A stretch of DNA of 64,000 nt from Flavobacterium psychrophilum (GTDB lineage Bacteria; Bacteroidota; Bacteroidia; Flavobacteriales; Flavobacteriaceae): NCBI GenBank assembly GCA_001708385.1, contig CP012388.1:4030001-4094000 (forward strand), given 5' to 3'. A model generated the notes under the pieces. The model searched no databases, was not told the origin of the DNA, and saw nothing but the letters and a program-made list of their open reading frames with translations. Positions 54,298-62,304 of the stretch are shown here, in pieces; the first letter of the stretch is position 1; each line of letters begins with the position of its first letter. Position numbers and translations under genes: made by a program.

Positions 54298-55074
54298 CTA
54301 TTTACTAAGTTCAATCCACACCGGGGCATGGTCGCTGGTTTTTTCCCAGCCACGTACATGGCGGTCGACTTCGGCATGTTTGAGTTTCTTAACCAATTGC
54401 GGACTCAGTAAGAAATGGTCGATACGCAGCCCGGCATTACGGTCGTAGGCTTTACGGAAGTAATCCCAGAAGGTATATATGGTTTCGTCGGGGTATAGCT
54501 TTCTAATAGCATCTGTCCACCCCTGAGCTACAAGGTTATGAAATGCCTCACGGGTTTCCGGACGGAAAAGCGCATCGTTTACCCAGCGTTCTGGTTTGTA
54601 TACGTCTTTTTCGGTGGGCATTACATTAAAGTCACCCAACAGTATAACCGGAATCTTGAATTCCAATAAAGCCTGTGCGCGGTCGGTTAGGCGTTGAAAC
54701 CACTTTAGCTTGTAGTCGAACTTAGGACCGGGCGCAGGGTTGCCGTTAGGCAGGTACAGGCAGCAAATGAGAATACCCTCTACCATAGCCTCAAGGTAAC
54801 GGCTTTGTACATCTTCGGCATCTCCGGGCAGGGCGCGCCCAACCTCCTTTATATCCATTCCGTTTTTTACCAGGATGGCGACACCGTTCCATTGCTTTTG
54901 CCCGTGCCAGATGGCTTGGTATCCCGCATTGATAATGTCGGACTCAGGGAATTTCTCCTGCGGTGCCTTAAGCTCCTGGAGGCATACGATATCGGGTTGT
55001 GCCTCGCCAAGCCAGCGCAGCAGCACCGGCAGCCTCCCGTTGACTCCGTTTACGTTATATGTGGCTATTTTCAT
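54298..55074 (-). CDS. xth: Exodeoxyribonuclease III
   Basis: 258 aa, the usual length. Residues of the exonuclease-endonuclease-phosphatase fold are visible: N-terminal MKIATYNVNGVNGRLPVLL, the metal-binding glutamate in CLQELKAP, CCLYLPNGNP, GDFNVMPTEKD with the catalytic Asp/Asn, RIDHFLLSPQL and the final SDHAPVWIEL with the catalytic Asp-His pair. It nicks DNA at abasic sites and degrades 3' ends in base-excision repair. It is cytosolic, transcribed alone, with a near-consensus -7 element just upstream. Confidence 0.94.
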   Translation of the reverse strand: MKIATYNVNGVNGRLPVLLRWLGEAQPDIVCLQELKAPQEKFPESDIINAGYQAIWHGQKQWNGVAILVKNGMDIKEVGRALPGDAEDVQSRYLEAMVEGILICCLYLPNGNPAPGPKFDYKLKWFQRLTDRAQALLEFKIPVILLGDFNVMPTEKDVYKPERWVNDALFRPETREAFHNLVAQGWTDAIRKLYPDETIYTFWDYFRKAYDRNAGLRIDHFLLSPQLVKKLKHAEVDRHVRGWEKTSDHAPVWIELSK

Positions 55075-55138
55075 AATACTAAAGTTACGGAGAGGTTTTA
55101 CGTTGACGGTTAATAGTTAACAGTTTTTTGCGTAATAA

Positions 55139-55828
55139 TCAGCCGCCATAGTATTTTTCCAGTTTTACTAGGTGCCTGCGGGATTTTTCGCCTGCTTTAA
55201 AATGAGTACTTACAGAACCGTCGCCATTTGAATAGGTTTTAAACGGAATCTGCAACTTGAATTTGTCTGAAGAATCAAGAAGATTTAAAATATCAGCAAG
55301 CTTTTTTATAAAATTGTCTATCTGCACAGCTTCATAACTATCAGGTACGGCATCAGGTGATGTATAAGTTTTTAAGCTGTAGATAGAATTTCTTTTATGC
55401 TGTAATGTATAAAGTACACCGGCTGGGAACTGGCTCCAAACAGGAATGAGCTGATGTGTAGGGAAACTGTCAACTTTTGTTTCTTCAATTAATTCCATTA
55501 CAGACTTTGCCTCTTGTGGTGTAAGGCCAAAGGTCATTTTAAACTTTTTTCCGGTTTCTTTGTCGCCAAACTCGTTAGTTTCGTATACGTTATAAACAAC
55601 ACTGCCAAAACAGGAACTGCCACGTTTATATACTGTAATAGCTGTACCGTAATGGGAAAGCCGAAAGGAATAATCATTGTTATCGTCTTCAATAGGGTCG
55701 TAACCCAATTTTTTGTTTTGTTCCCGGATTTCAGGATAAATCGCAACATCGCTGCCTTGCGCGAATGTAAAGGCCGGCTCCTGAGCGAATGCGCAAATCG
55801 AAAACAGTAATAATAGATATTTTTGCAT
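55139..55828 (-). CDS. Secreted protein of unknown function
   Basis: 229 aa. A short signal peptide (1-15, ends CAFAQ) starts the protein. It has a single free-looking cysteine (SSCFGSVVYNVYET), a helical segment (FGLTPQEAKSVMELIEET) and several beta strands; the C-terminus is basic (KAGEKSRRHLVKLEKYYGG). No known domain was recognised. It lies between the SDR gene and xth on the minus strand, in a separate unit, since a terminator precedes it. Probably periplasmic. Confidence 0.68.
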   Translation of the reverse strand: MQKYLLLLFSICAFAQEPAFTFAQGSDVAIYPEIREQNKKLGYDPIEDDNNDYSFRLSHYGTAITVYKRGSSCFGSVVYNVYETNEFGDKETGKKFKMTFGLTPQEAKSVMELIEETKVDSFPTHQLIPVWSQFPAGVLYTLQHKRNSIYSLKTYTSPDAVPDSYEAVQIDNFIKKLADILNLLDSSDKFKLQIPFKTYSNGDGSVSTHFKAGEKSRRHLVKLEKYYGG

Positions 55829-55854
55829 GCACTAAGATATGAATTTACCGTAAC

Positions 55855-55892
55855 AAAAAACGGATAACAGTTTTTACCGCTATCCGTTTTTT
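55855..55892 (-). terminator. Terminator of the SDR gene
   Basis: A 12-bp outer stem (aaaaaacggata and its complement) with further partial pairing inside and a T-run on the minus strand. Confidence 0.85.
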
Positions 55893-55912
55893 ATGTCTAT
55901 TTTAATATGTCG

Positions 55913-56704
55913 TTATGAGTTACCATACAGGTTCGATTCACCGCCGTCAATAGCAATGGTTTGTCCGTTTACGTACTGGCATTCGTCACTTAAGAGGAAG
56001 GCAACCAGTTTACCCACTTCTTCGGGCTGACCTAGCCTTCTTGCAGGGTTACGCTGTGCGTACTCTGTCTCTGCAGCTTTAGGGTCGGATGGGTTAACCT
56101 GTTTAAAGGCTTCGGCAACCATTGGCGTTAAGATAGCACCCGGAGCGATAGCGTTGGTAAAAATGTTGTCTTTACCATATTCTATAGCGGCGTTTTTGGT
56201 CATACCCGAAACAGCGTGTTTACTTGCTACATACGGCATCTGGTTGATAACCCCACGGATACCACCTACAGAAGCCACGTTTACAATCTTACCGCCACCG
56301 TTTTTCTGCATAGCAGGGATAACGTGTTTCAGTCCGTAATACACACCCATAAGGTTAATGTCGATCACCTTTTTGAAAACTTCCACATCATAGTCCACAA
56401 GCGGAGCCTGTTTGCCTTCGATACCTGCATTATTGTAGAAACCGTCGATCTTGCCGAATTCGGCAAGTGTTTTTTCTACGTAGTTTTTTACAGCTTCTTC
56501 GTCCGAAACATCGGCAACTACTGTAAGGATCTTCGCGTTTGGAGCGACAGCTTTAATATCTTCTTTCGCCTTGTTAAGGGCTTCTTCATTATAATCTACA
56601 AGGGCAAGGTCTGCACCTTTTTGCGCTAATACTTTTGAAGCAGCCAGACCAAGACCCATTCCTGCGCCGGTAACAATCACTGCTTTACCATTAAATATAC
56701 TCAT
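55913..56704 (-). CDS. Short-chain dehydrogenase/reductase
   Basis: 263 aa, classical SDR. It has a cofactor loop TGAGMGLGLA (GxxxGxG, ~12-21), NNAGIEG, a catalytic serine in VASVGGI, and YVASKHAVSGMTKNAAIEYG with the YxxxK pair (near 157-161). The PGAILTPMV segment and the terminal VNGQTIAIDGG follow. An acidic residue after strand 2 (LALVDYNEE) favours NAD over NADP. The substrate, a secondary alcohol or ketone, cannot be told; relatives are labelled glucose 1-dehydrogenase or 3-oxoacyl-ACP reductase. Its upstream side is the AT-rich gap that precedes the NACHT operon. Confidence 0.9.
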   Translation of the reverse strand: MSIFNGKAVIVTGAGMGLGLAASKVLAQKGADLALVDYNEEALNKAKEDIKAVAPNAKILTVVADVSDEEAVKNYVEKTLAEFGKIDGFYNNAGIEGKQAPLVDYDVEVFKKVIDINLMGVYYGLKHVIPAMQKNGGGKIVNVASVGGIRGVINQMPYVASKHAVSGMTKNAAIEYGKDNIFTNAIAPGAILTPMVAEAFKQVNPSDPKAAETEYAQRNPARRLGQPEEVGKLVAFLLSDECQYVNGQTIAIDGGESNLYGNS

Positions 56705-56983
56705 GATTTTATATTTTATTTCTCCTAAAGTTACAACACACCTAACGGCGTTCGCGTTAACAAACGGTTAATTAACGGAATTATTGTTTCTTTTTGAAGC
56801 AGTGAGGATTTTTGGCGAGGATTGTGGGGTTGAGAAATTAATTGTCAATATTAAAAGTAGTAGATGTATTAATATGCTTAAATTTCACAAAAAAAATGTG
56901 TAAAACTTTTCGCATTATTTTATTTAAACTACATTTTTTAGTTAAAATTTTGTTATATTGTGTCTTTTTAAACGTAATTTTAT

Positions 56984-59152
56984 ATGAGTATACTTCCAAT
57001 AGATGATTTGGATAAATTATTTCAATCTTACAATTATCAAGTCGCCCCTCAATCTGATAGTAAAATTAGAATATATACTTTAAGATATGGTATGTATCAC
57101 GCTGCAGAATTAATAATTTTAGAAGACGATTATGACGCGTCTGAAATAAAATCTCAATATTCACAAGCTGGCTATGCAACTGAAGTTAGGAATGCAACTG
57201 ATATATACGATATTGAGGAATATCTATTCGAGGGCTTTTTTATTAAAACTCCTTTAGGTAATGAGTTAAAAAATAGATATTCCCACTTTGTTCAGAAACA
57301 GTTACAAAATTTACCTGAAGGAAGTACTTACGAATATGTTGAAGGTGCTTATGATTTCATGCTGCAGAATGAAGAAGGAGCTGTTATTGAGAATCGCATT
57401 GCTGTTGTTGATGGATCAATTGTATCCAAGATTAATCATTTATTAACTGAAACTGAGGGATCGTTATTCATTGTTATCGAAGCAGCCGCTGGATTTGGTA
57501 AAACCTGTACAGCAAATGAGGTTTTAAATTCATTGTCTAACACAAGTAGCAAAAAACTTCCATTTTTCACTGAATTATCTAGAAATAGGGAGGCCAGAGT
57601 GTTTAAGCACATTTTACTGAATGAAATTGATGAACAATTTCCCACTGGAATAAAACAAAATATTGTTATCGAACAAATCACTAAAGGCAGAATTCCTTTA
57701 ATTATCGATGGCTTTGATGAACTTATTACTAAAGAAAGTAATAAAGAGGAAGTTGAAAGTATGTTTACAACCATTCTTGATCTTTTAAAAGGTCAAGCAA
57801 AGATTATAATTACTTCTAGAAAAACAGCTATTTTTAATAGTGATGAATTTCATAATTCTATAATAGAGTCTAAAAATCATTTTTCTGTTGCAAGATTTCA
57901 AATAAAGGAGCCAACTGTTGAAAATTGGTTAGTCCCAGAAAAATTGGATTATCTTAAGGAGAAGGACTTCCCGATTGATGAATTAGCAAATCCTGTATTG
58001 TTAGCATATGTGAAAAATATCCCCTTCGATAGATTGAAATCGTATCTTGCAAGCGACTCAGAAATTTCTTTGGTTGATACTTATCTCACTTACCTTTTAA
58101 CACGCGAACAAATTAGGCAAAATTTAAAAATCACTATTGAGAATCAATTTAGGATTTTTAGAAAGCTAGTAAGGTTCATGACGGAGTATAATTTTACTGC
58201 TGAAACTAAGAGCACGATTAAAGATTTTATAAAAGCATATAATTTAAAAATCATAAAAGAAAGCTTACTACTGTATTTAGCAGAAGAGAAACCTTCAATT
58301 GAAGACTTAGTTGAAACATTATCAAATCACGTTTTCTTAGATAGGAAACCAAATGGTTATTTAGGCATTATCAATGATTTTATTTTTGGATACCTAGTTG
58401 GTGAAAATTTGATATTAAAAAAGTACGAGTACTATTACCCCGATTTTTATGAAAATTTGCCACAAGATTTTTCTGTAAAAGCTGTTCAATCTTTCAAAAT
58501 ACAGTCAGTAGAAAGAAGAAAAGCTCTTTGGGATATTTTTCATTCTAACTCTGATCGTTTTAATTATGATGTCAAGTTTTATTTTGATTTAGATTACTCT
58601 TTTTTGAAGTTATTTACAAGGGAATATTGTAATTTATTTTTAAGTGACAGTGAGTTTAAAAATTTAGAGTTTGCCGGTGACGGAATCTTTAAAGACTCAA
58701 TTTTTTCAAATATTACATTTAAAAGCTGCCAATTTAAAATTGACAATTTCACTAATTGTACTTTTCAAAATTGTGAATTTTATGATTGTGATTATGAAAT
58801 CGCTGTTCACGATAAAGCCTTTAACGATTTTGCTCTTTTTGCATGTTTTTCGAATAATCATTTTATAGAAAATTTGGCTCAGGATCTAGAATATGAAGAG
58901 GAAGGATATTTGAATAATGACCTCACAGATGTGCTAGTATTAAAGAACTTTTTCAATATTGATGGTAAGACTCCTAGAGCAAGAAAGATATCTTACATTC
59001 GAGAGAAACTTTCTGAATATCCAGGTAAAGAAATCAATAAAATATTTTCCACATTAAAAAGTAATGATTTACTCTACTTTAGAGATGATGTTGGATTTAT
59101 ATCTAAACAAGGAATCTTATATTATAATCAACTAAAAGCTGAGACCATATGA
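56984..59152 (+). CDS. NACHT-type STAND NTPase, putative defence sensor
   Basis: 722 aa. The core carries Walker A AAAGFGKT (167-174), Walker B IPLIIDGFDELI (237-248, hhhhDGxDE as in NACHT), a sensor IIITSRK (R279) and the NPVLL winged-helix motif (336-340). Residues 1-130 form a separate N-terminal domain with strands and helices (RIYTLRYGMYHAAELIILED, AGYATEVRNATDIYDIEEYL) that I do not recognise and in which I see no nuclease motif. After the NTPase, a helical region (~365-550) leads to a short pentapeptide-like beta-helix (~555-606, with FKSCQFK, NFTNCTFQNCEFYDCDY), then a C-terminal helical part. NACHT proteins of this kind act in bacterial anti-phage immunity by sensing viral products. 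The next gene overlaps by ATGA. Base composition is far more AT-rich than both flanks, which suggests transfer. Confidence 0.85.
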   Translation: MSILPIDDLDKLFQSYNYQVAPQSDSKIRIYTLRYGMYHAAELIILEDDYDASEIKSQYSQAGYATEVRNATDIYDIEEYLFEGFFIKTPLGNELKNRYSHFVQKQLQNLPEGSTYEYVEGAYDFMLQNEEGAVIENRIAVVDGSIVSKINHLLTETEGSLFIVIEAAAGFGKTCTANEVLNSLSNTSSKKLPFFTELSRNREARVFKHILLNEIDEQFPTGIKQNIVIEQITKGRIPLIIDGFDELITKESNKEEVESMFTTILDLLKGQAKIIITSRKTAIFNSDEFHNSIIESKNHFSVARFQIKEPTVENWLVPEKLDYLKEKDFPIDELANPVLLAYVKNIPFDRLKSYLASDSEISLVDTYLTYLLTREQIRQNLKITIENQFRIFRKLVRFMTEYNFTAETKSTIKDFIKAYNLKIIKESLLLYLAEEKPSIEDLVETLSNHVFLDRKPNGYLGIINDFIFGYLVGENLILKKYEYYYPDFYENLPQDFSVKAVQSFKIQSVERRKALWDIFHSNSDRFNYDVKFYFDLDYSFLKLFTREYCNLFLSDSEFKNLEFAGDGIFKDSIFSNITFKSCQFKIDNFTNCTFQNCEFYDCDYEIAVHDKAFNDFALFACFSNNHFIENLAQDLEYEEEGYLNNDLTDVLVLKNFFNIDGKTPRARKISYIREKLSEYPGKEINKIFSTLKSNDLLYFRDDVGFISKQGILYYNQLKAETI

Positions 59153-60057
59153 ACCCTGGATTACAGATGATACAAAAGGATATTTGCAGCAAAATAGAGG
59201 ATGAGCTTGATAAAGTAGGTATCCTGTATAGGTTATTTAGCAGAATTAAAGATGAACGATCAATTTTTGAAAAAATTGAAAGAAAAAAGTATGAAGGTGA
59301 CCCATATTATAAAGGTGGAAAATTAATTCAAGACATTTTAGGCATAAGAATAGTTACTTATTTCAAAGATGATATCGAATTAGTTAAAGAGATTTTAGAT
59401 GGTAAGGTTGTATTTGTCGATGAGGAAATTGACGAGCATGAATTAACAGTATTTAAACCTAAAAGGACAAATATAATTTGTGCATTTGATGAAAATCAAA
59501 AAAAGAACTTTAAAGAAGTTGCCAAGTCTTCCGCAAAAGATTATTATGAGTTAATTGATAACACATACGAACTTCAATTAAGAACTATTCTATCAGAAGG
59601 ATGGCATGAAATTGATCATAGTTTAAGGTATAAATGTAAGACCGATTGGTTGGATCATCCTCAAGATGAAAGAATGTTAAACGGTATTTATGCTAATCTT
59701 GAGATAAATGACTCAGTACTAAAAAATTTATTTGAAGAGCTAGCTTACAAACATTATGTTAATCGAAATTGGGAAGCTCTTATTAGAAATAAATTCAGGC
59801 TTAGATTTCACATGGGCTCATTGCTCCCTGAAATTGCTCAAGCTATGCAAAGTGATACTGATCTTTGTAAGTATTTGATAAAGGTGAATAGATCCAAAAT
59901 ACTAACATCATTGAGTCTAGCAGAAATGAGTTTTCCCATAACTGTAAATAATCTGATTTTTTTCATCAATACATTTTTTACACGTAACAAAGAAATTCTT
60001 GAAATTACTCCAACTATGTTTATAAAAGAGTATGAGACGGTCGAAGAGAAATCTTAA
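59149..60057 (+). CDS. Divergent RelA/SpoT-domain nucleotidyltransferase, putative effector
   Basis: 302 aa. The N-terminal ~165 residues match the RelA/SpoT synthetase fold: R32-I-K34 with EKIERK (41-46) for ATP phosphates, D62 in QDILGIRIVTYFKDD (Mg-binding), and E141 in YELQLRT (141-146), with WHEIDHSLRYK after it. In place of the GYRSLH loop that stacks the guanine of GDP/GTP, it has FKPKRTNIICAFDENQKK, so the acceptor may not be GDP. The C-terminal ~130 residues are helical and unassigned. There is no HD hydrolase domain and no TGS/ACT. Its start overlaps the NACHT stop (ATGA), so the two are co-translated. Related toxic synthetases pyrophosphorylate tRNA ends or ATP. The gene is as AT-rich as its partner and ends five bases before the recG stop codon. 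Confidence 0.83.
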   Translation: MNPGLQMIQKDICSKIEDELDKVGILYRLFSRIKDERSIFEKIERKKYEGDPYYKGGKLIQDILGIRIVTYFKDDIELVKEILDGKVVFVDEEIDEHELTVFKPKRTNIICAFDENQKKNFKEVAKSSAKDYYELIDNTYELQLRTILSEGWHEIDHSLRYKCKTDWLDHPQDERMLNGIYANLEINDSVLKNLFEELAYKHYVNRNWEALIRNKFRLRFHMGSLLPEIAQAMQSDTDLCKYLIKVNRSKILTSLSLAEMSFPITVNNLIFFINTFFTRNKEILEITPTMFIKEYETVEEKS

Positions 60058-60062
60058 GTTAT

Positions 60063-62162
60063 CTAACTAATATAATTCCAAATACTCTTCTTCTTGCTCA
60101 TTTCTAAAAACGCGTTGCGCATAGCAGCGTGTTCGGGGCGGGCAAGGGGAGCGTCTTCCTGTAGTATTTTAATGGCGTAGTTGCGTGCCAGTTGTAGTAT
60201 GTCTTTATCGCGTACAAGGTCGGCTATCTGTAGGTTGAGTACGCCGCTTTGCTGCTTGCCCATAATATCGCCGGGGCCGCGTAGTTTAAGGTCAACTTCG
60301 GAGATTTCGAAACCGTCGTTGGTACGGCACATGGTTTCCATACGTATCTTGCTGTCGTTGGAGAGTTTTTGTCCCGTCATCATGATACAATACGATTGGT
60401 CGGCACCACGGCCCACGCGTCCGCGAAGCTGGTGCAACTGCGAAAGCCCGAAACGCTCGGCGCTCTCAATAACCATCACACTGGCATTGGGTACGTTAAC
60501 ACCCACCTCAATAACAGTGGTAGCCACCATCAGGTTGGTTTTACCTTTGGCAAAACGATCCATCTCGCTGTCTTTTTCGGCGGGTTTCATTTTTCCGTGT
60601 ACAATGCTCACGCTGTATTGCGGCAGCGGAAAGTCGCGCGAAATACTCTCGTAACCGTCCATCAGGTCTTTATAGTCCATTTTCTCGCTCTCCTGAATTA
60701 GCGGATATACGATATAAATCTGTCGCCCTTTGGCGATCTCTTCTTTTAAGAATGCCCACACTTTTAGTCGGTTACTGTCGTAACGGTGCACGGTTTGTAT
60801 GGGTTTACGTCCGGGAGGAAGCTCATCGATCACCGAAATATCCAGATCGCCATACAGGCTCATTGCCAAAGTACGCGGAATAGGGGTAGCGGTCATGACC
60901 AGTACGTGTGGCGGAATCTCATTTTTATGCCACAGCTTACTGCGTTGTTCCACACCAAAGCGGTGCTGCTCATCTATAATGGCAAGCCCAAGGTTTTTGA
61001 ACTGCACTTTGTCTTCAAGCAGGGCATGGGTTCCGATAATAATATGCAGCTCTCCCGATTCCAACTGCTCGTGAATGATGCGGCGTTCGGCTGTTTTTAC
61101 AGATCCGGTAAGTATTTTTATGTTGATGCCAAGTGGGGCGGCAAGTTCGCTTAACCCCATAAAATGCTGGTTGGCTAATATTTCTGTGGGTGCCATAAGA
61201 CATGCCTGAAAACCGTTGTCCAGTGCCAAAAGCATGCTCATTAATGCCACAATGGTCTTACCCGAGCCCACATCCCCTTGAAGGAGACGGTTCATCTGGG
61301 CAGGCTGCCCCATATCATGGCGTATTTCTTTAAGCACACGTTTTTGCGCACCTGTAAGGGCAAACGGCAGGTAGTTGTTGTAAAAATCGGTAAAATATTC
61401 GCCGACCTTATCAAACGGATTCCCTTTTATCTTATGCTTGCGGATAAGGTTCTTGGTGATCAGCTGTAGCTGTATAAAAAACAATTCCTCAAATTTTAGG
61501 CGGAATTGCGCCCTTGCCAGCAGTTCCTGGCTTTTAGGGAAATGTATATTAAAAAGTGCCGCGTTTTTTGGTATTAGCTTCAGCTCATTGACAAGGCTCG
61601 CAGGCAGCGTTTCGGTAAACAAGGCCTGGGTTTCTATAAATAGCTGCTGCATGATCTTGTTCACCACCTTATTGGTAATGCCGCGCTGCACGAGTTTTTC
61701 GGTAGAAGGGTAAAACGGCTGCATGGCACTGCGCAGGCTTTGTTCGTGTTCGGCAAGGAGTTCCATTTCGGGGTGCGCCATGTTGAACGTACCGTTAAAC
61801 GAAGTCGCTTTTCCAAATATCACATAAGGCACATTGATCTTCAGGTTCTCGCGAATCCATTTCTGCCCCTGAAACCAAACGAGTTCCATTTCACCTGTGC
61901 CATCGGTAAAGGTCGCAACCAGGCGGCTGCGTTTTTCGCCAACCGATTTTATATTTATCACTTTGCCCACTACCTGAACCTCACTGTTGCTGTTAAGCAG
62001 CTCGTTGATGCGGTAATATCGCGTACGGTCGATATAACGGTTTGGGAAAAGGTTTATAAGGTCGCCATATTTATGAATGCCAAGCTCTTTCCGGAGCAGC
62101 TCGCCGCGCGCCGGACCCACACCTTTAAGGTATTCTATAGGGGTTTCGAGTAGGTTGTTCAT
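60063..62162 (-). CDS. recG: ATP-dependent DNA helicase RecG
   Basis: 699 aa, full length. The N-terminal wedge/OB domain (GVGPARGELLRKELGI; VQVVGKVINI) precedes SF2 helicase motifs: LLQGDVGSGKTIVAL (I), the TEILANQH block (Ia), IIDEQHRFGVEQR (DEQH, II), MTATPIPRTLAMS (III), VYPLIQESEKMD, TTVIEVGVNVPNAS (V) and QLRGRVGRG (VI). The RecG-specific TRG region follows (KLSNDSKIRMETM... with DLKLRGPGDIMGKQQSG). It rewinds stalled forks and branch-migrates Holliday junctions. It converges on the defence-like operon with a 5-base gap and no terminator. Confidence 0.96.
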   Translation of the reverse strand: MNNLLETPIEYLKGVGPARGELLRKELGIHKYGDLINLFPNRYIDRTRYYRINELLNSNSEVQVVGKVINIKSVGEKRSRLVATFTDGTGEMELVWFQGQKWIRENLKINVPYVIFGKATSFNGTFNMAHPEMELLAEHEQSLRSAMQPFYPSTEKLVQRGITNKVVNKIMQQLFIETQALFTETLPASLVNELKLIPKNAALFNIHFPKSQELLARAQFRLKFEELFFIQLQLITKNLIRKHKIKGNPFDKVGEYFTDFYNNYLPFALTGAQKRVLKEIRHDMGQPAQMNRLLQGDVGSGKTIVALMSMLLALDNGFQACLMAPTEILANQHFMGLSELAAPLGINIKILTGSVKTAERRIIHEQLESGELHIIIGTHALLEDKVQFKNLGLAIIDEQHRFGVEQRSKLWHKNEIPPHVLVMTATPIPRTLAMSLYGDLDISVIDELPPGRKPIQTVHRYDSNRLKVWAFLKEEIAKGRQIYIVYPLIQESEKMDYKDLMDGYESISRDFPLPQYSVSIVHGKMKPAEKDSEMDRFAKGKTNLMVATTVIEVGVNVPNASVMVIESAERFGLSQLHQLRGRVGRGADQSYCIMMTGQKLSNDSKIRMETMCRTNDGFEISEVDLKLRGPGDIMGKQQSGVLNLQIADLVRDKDILQLARNYAIKILQEDAPLARPEHAAMRNAFLEMSKKKSIWNYIS

Positions 62163-62182
62163 AAACTGATTTTGTGAATTTG

Positions 62183-62209
62183 AGGGGTTCGAATCCCATC
62201 GTGGTCACA
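62183..62209 (+). other. tRNA-like 3' fragment (T-arm and acceptor end)
   Basis: GGGGTTCGAATCCC can form a T-arm with the invariant TTCGAAT loop, and CGTGGTCACA follows in the position of an acceptor strand plus discriminator. No 5' half lies upstream, so this is not a gene. Such fragments can be what remains of an integration site. Confidence 0.4.
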
Positions 62210-62304
62210 ATTCTACAAATTGGAACACGAAGATAAGAAAGCATCGCTAACAATCCAAAAGCTAACAATCCATTATCTGATAAATAAAGCTTACCTTACA
62301 GATC

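Noticed and set aside
56984..59152. Assignment of the NACHT protein to the Avs (AVAST) group
   Set aside because: It is far shorter than Avs proteins, lacks the long TPR sensor and an N-terminal nuclease or protease, and has a separate partner gene.
59149..60057. Housekeeping RelA/SpoT or RelP/RelQ alarmone synthetase
   Set aside because: No HD, TGS or ACT domain, no YRSLH acceptor loop, an unrelated C-terminal half, and an operon with a NACHT gene in AT-rich DNA.
61740..62153. 137-codon plus-strand frame opposite recG (also 60181-60654)
   Set aside because: Antisense shadows of a complete recG. No independent support.
62183..62209. A complete tRNA gene
   Set aside because: Only a T-arm and acceptor-like end are present. 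No D-arm or anticodon arm upstream, and the presumed T stem has a mismatch.
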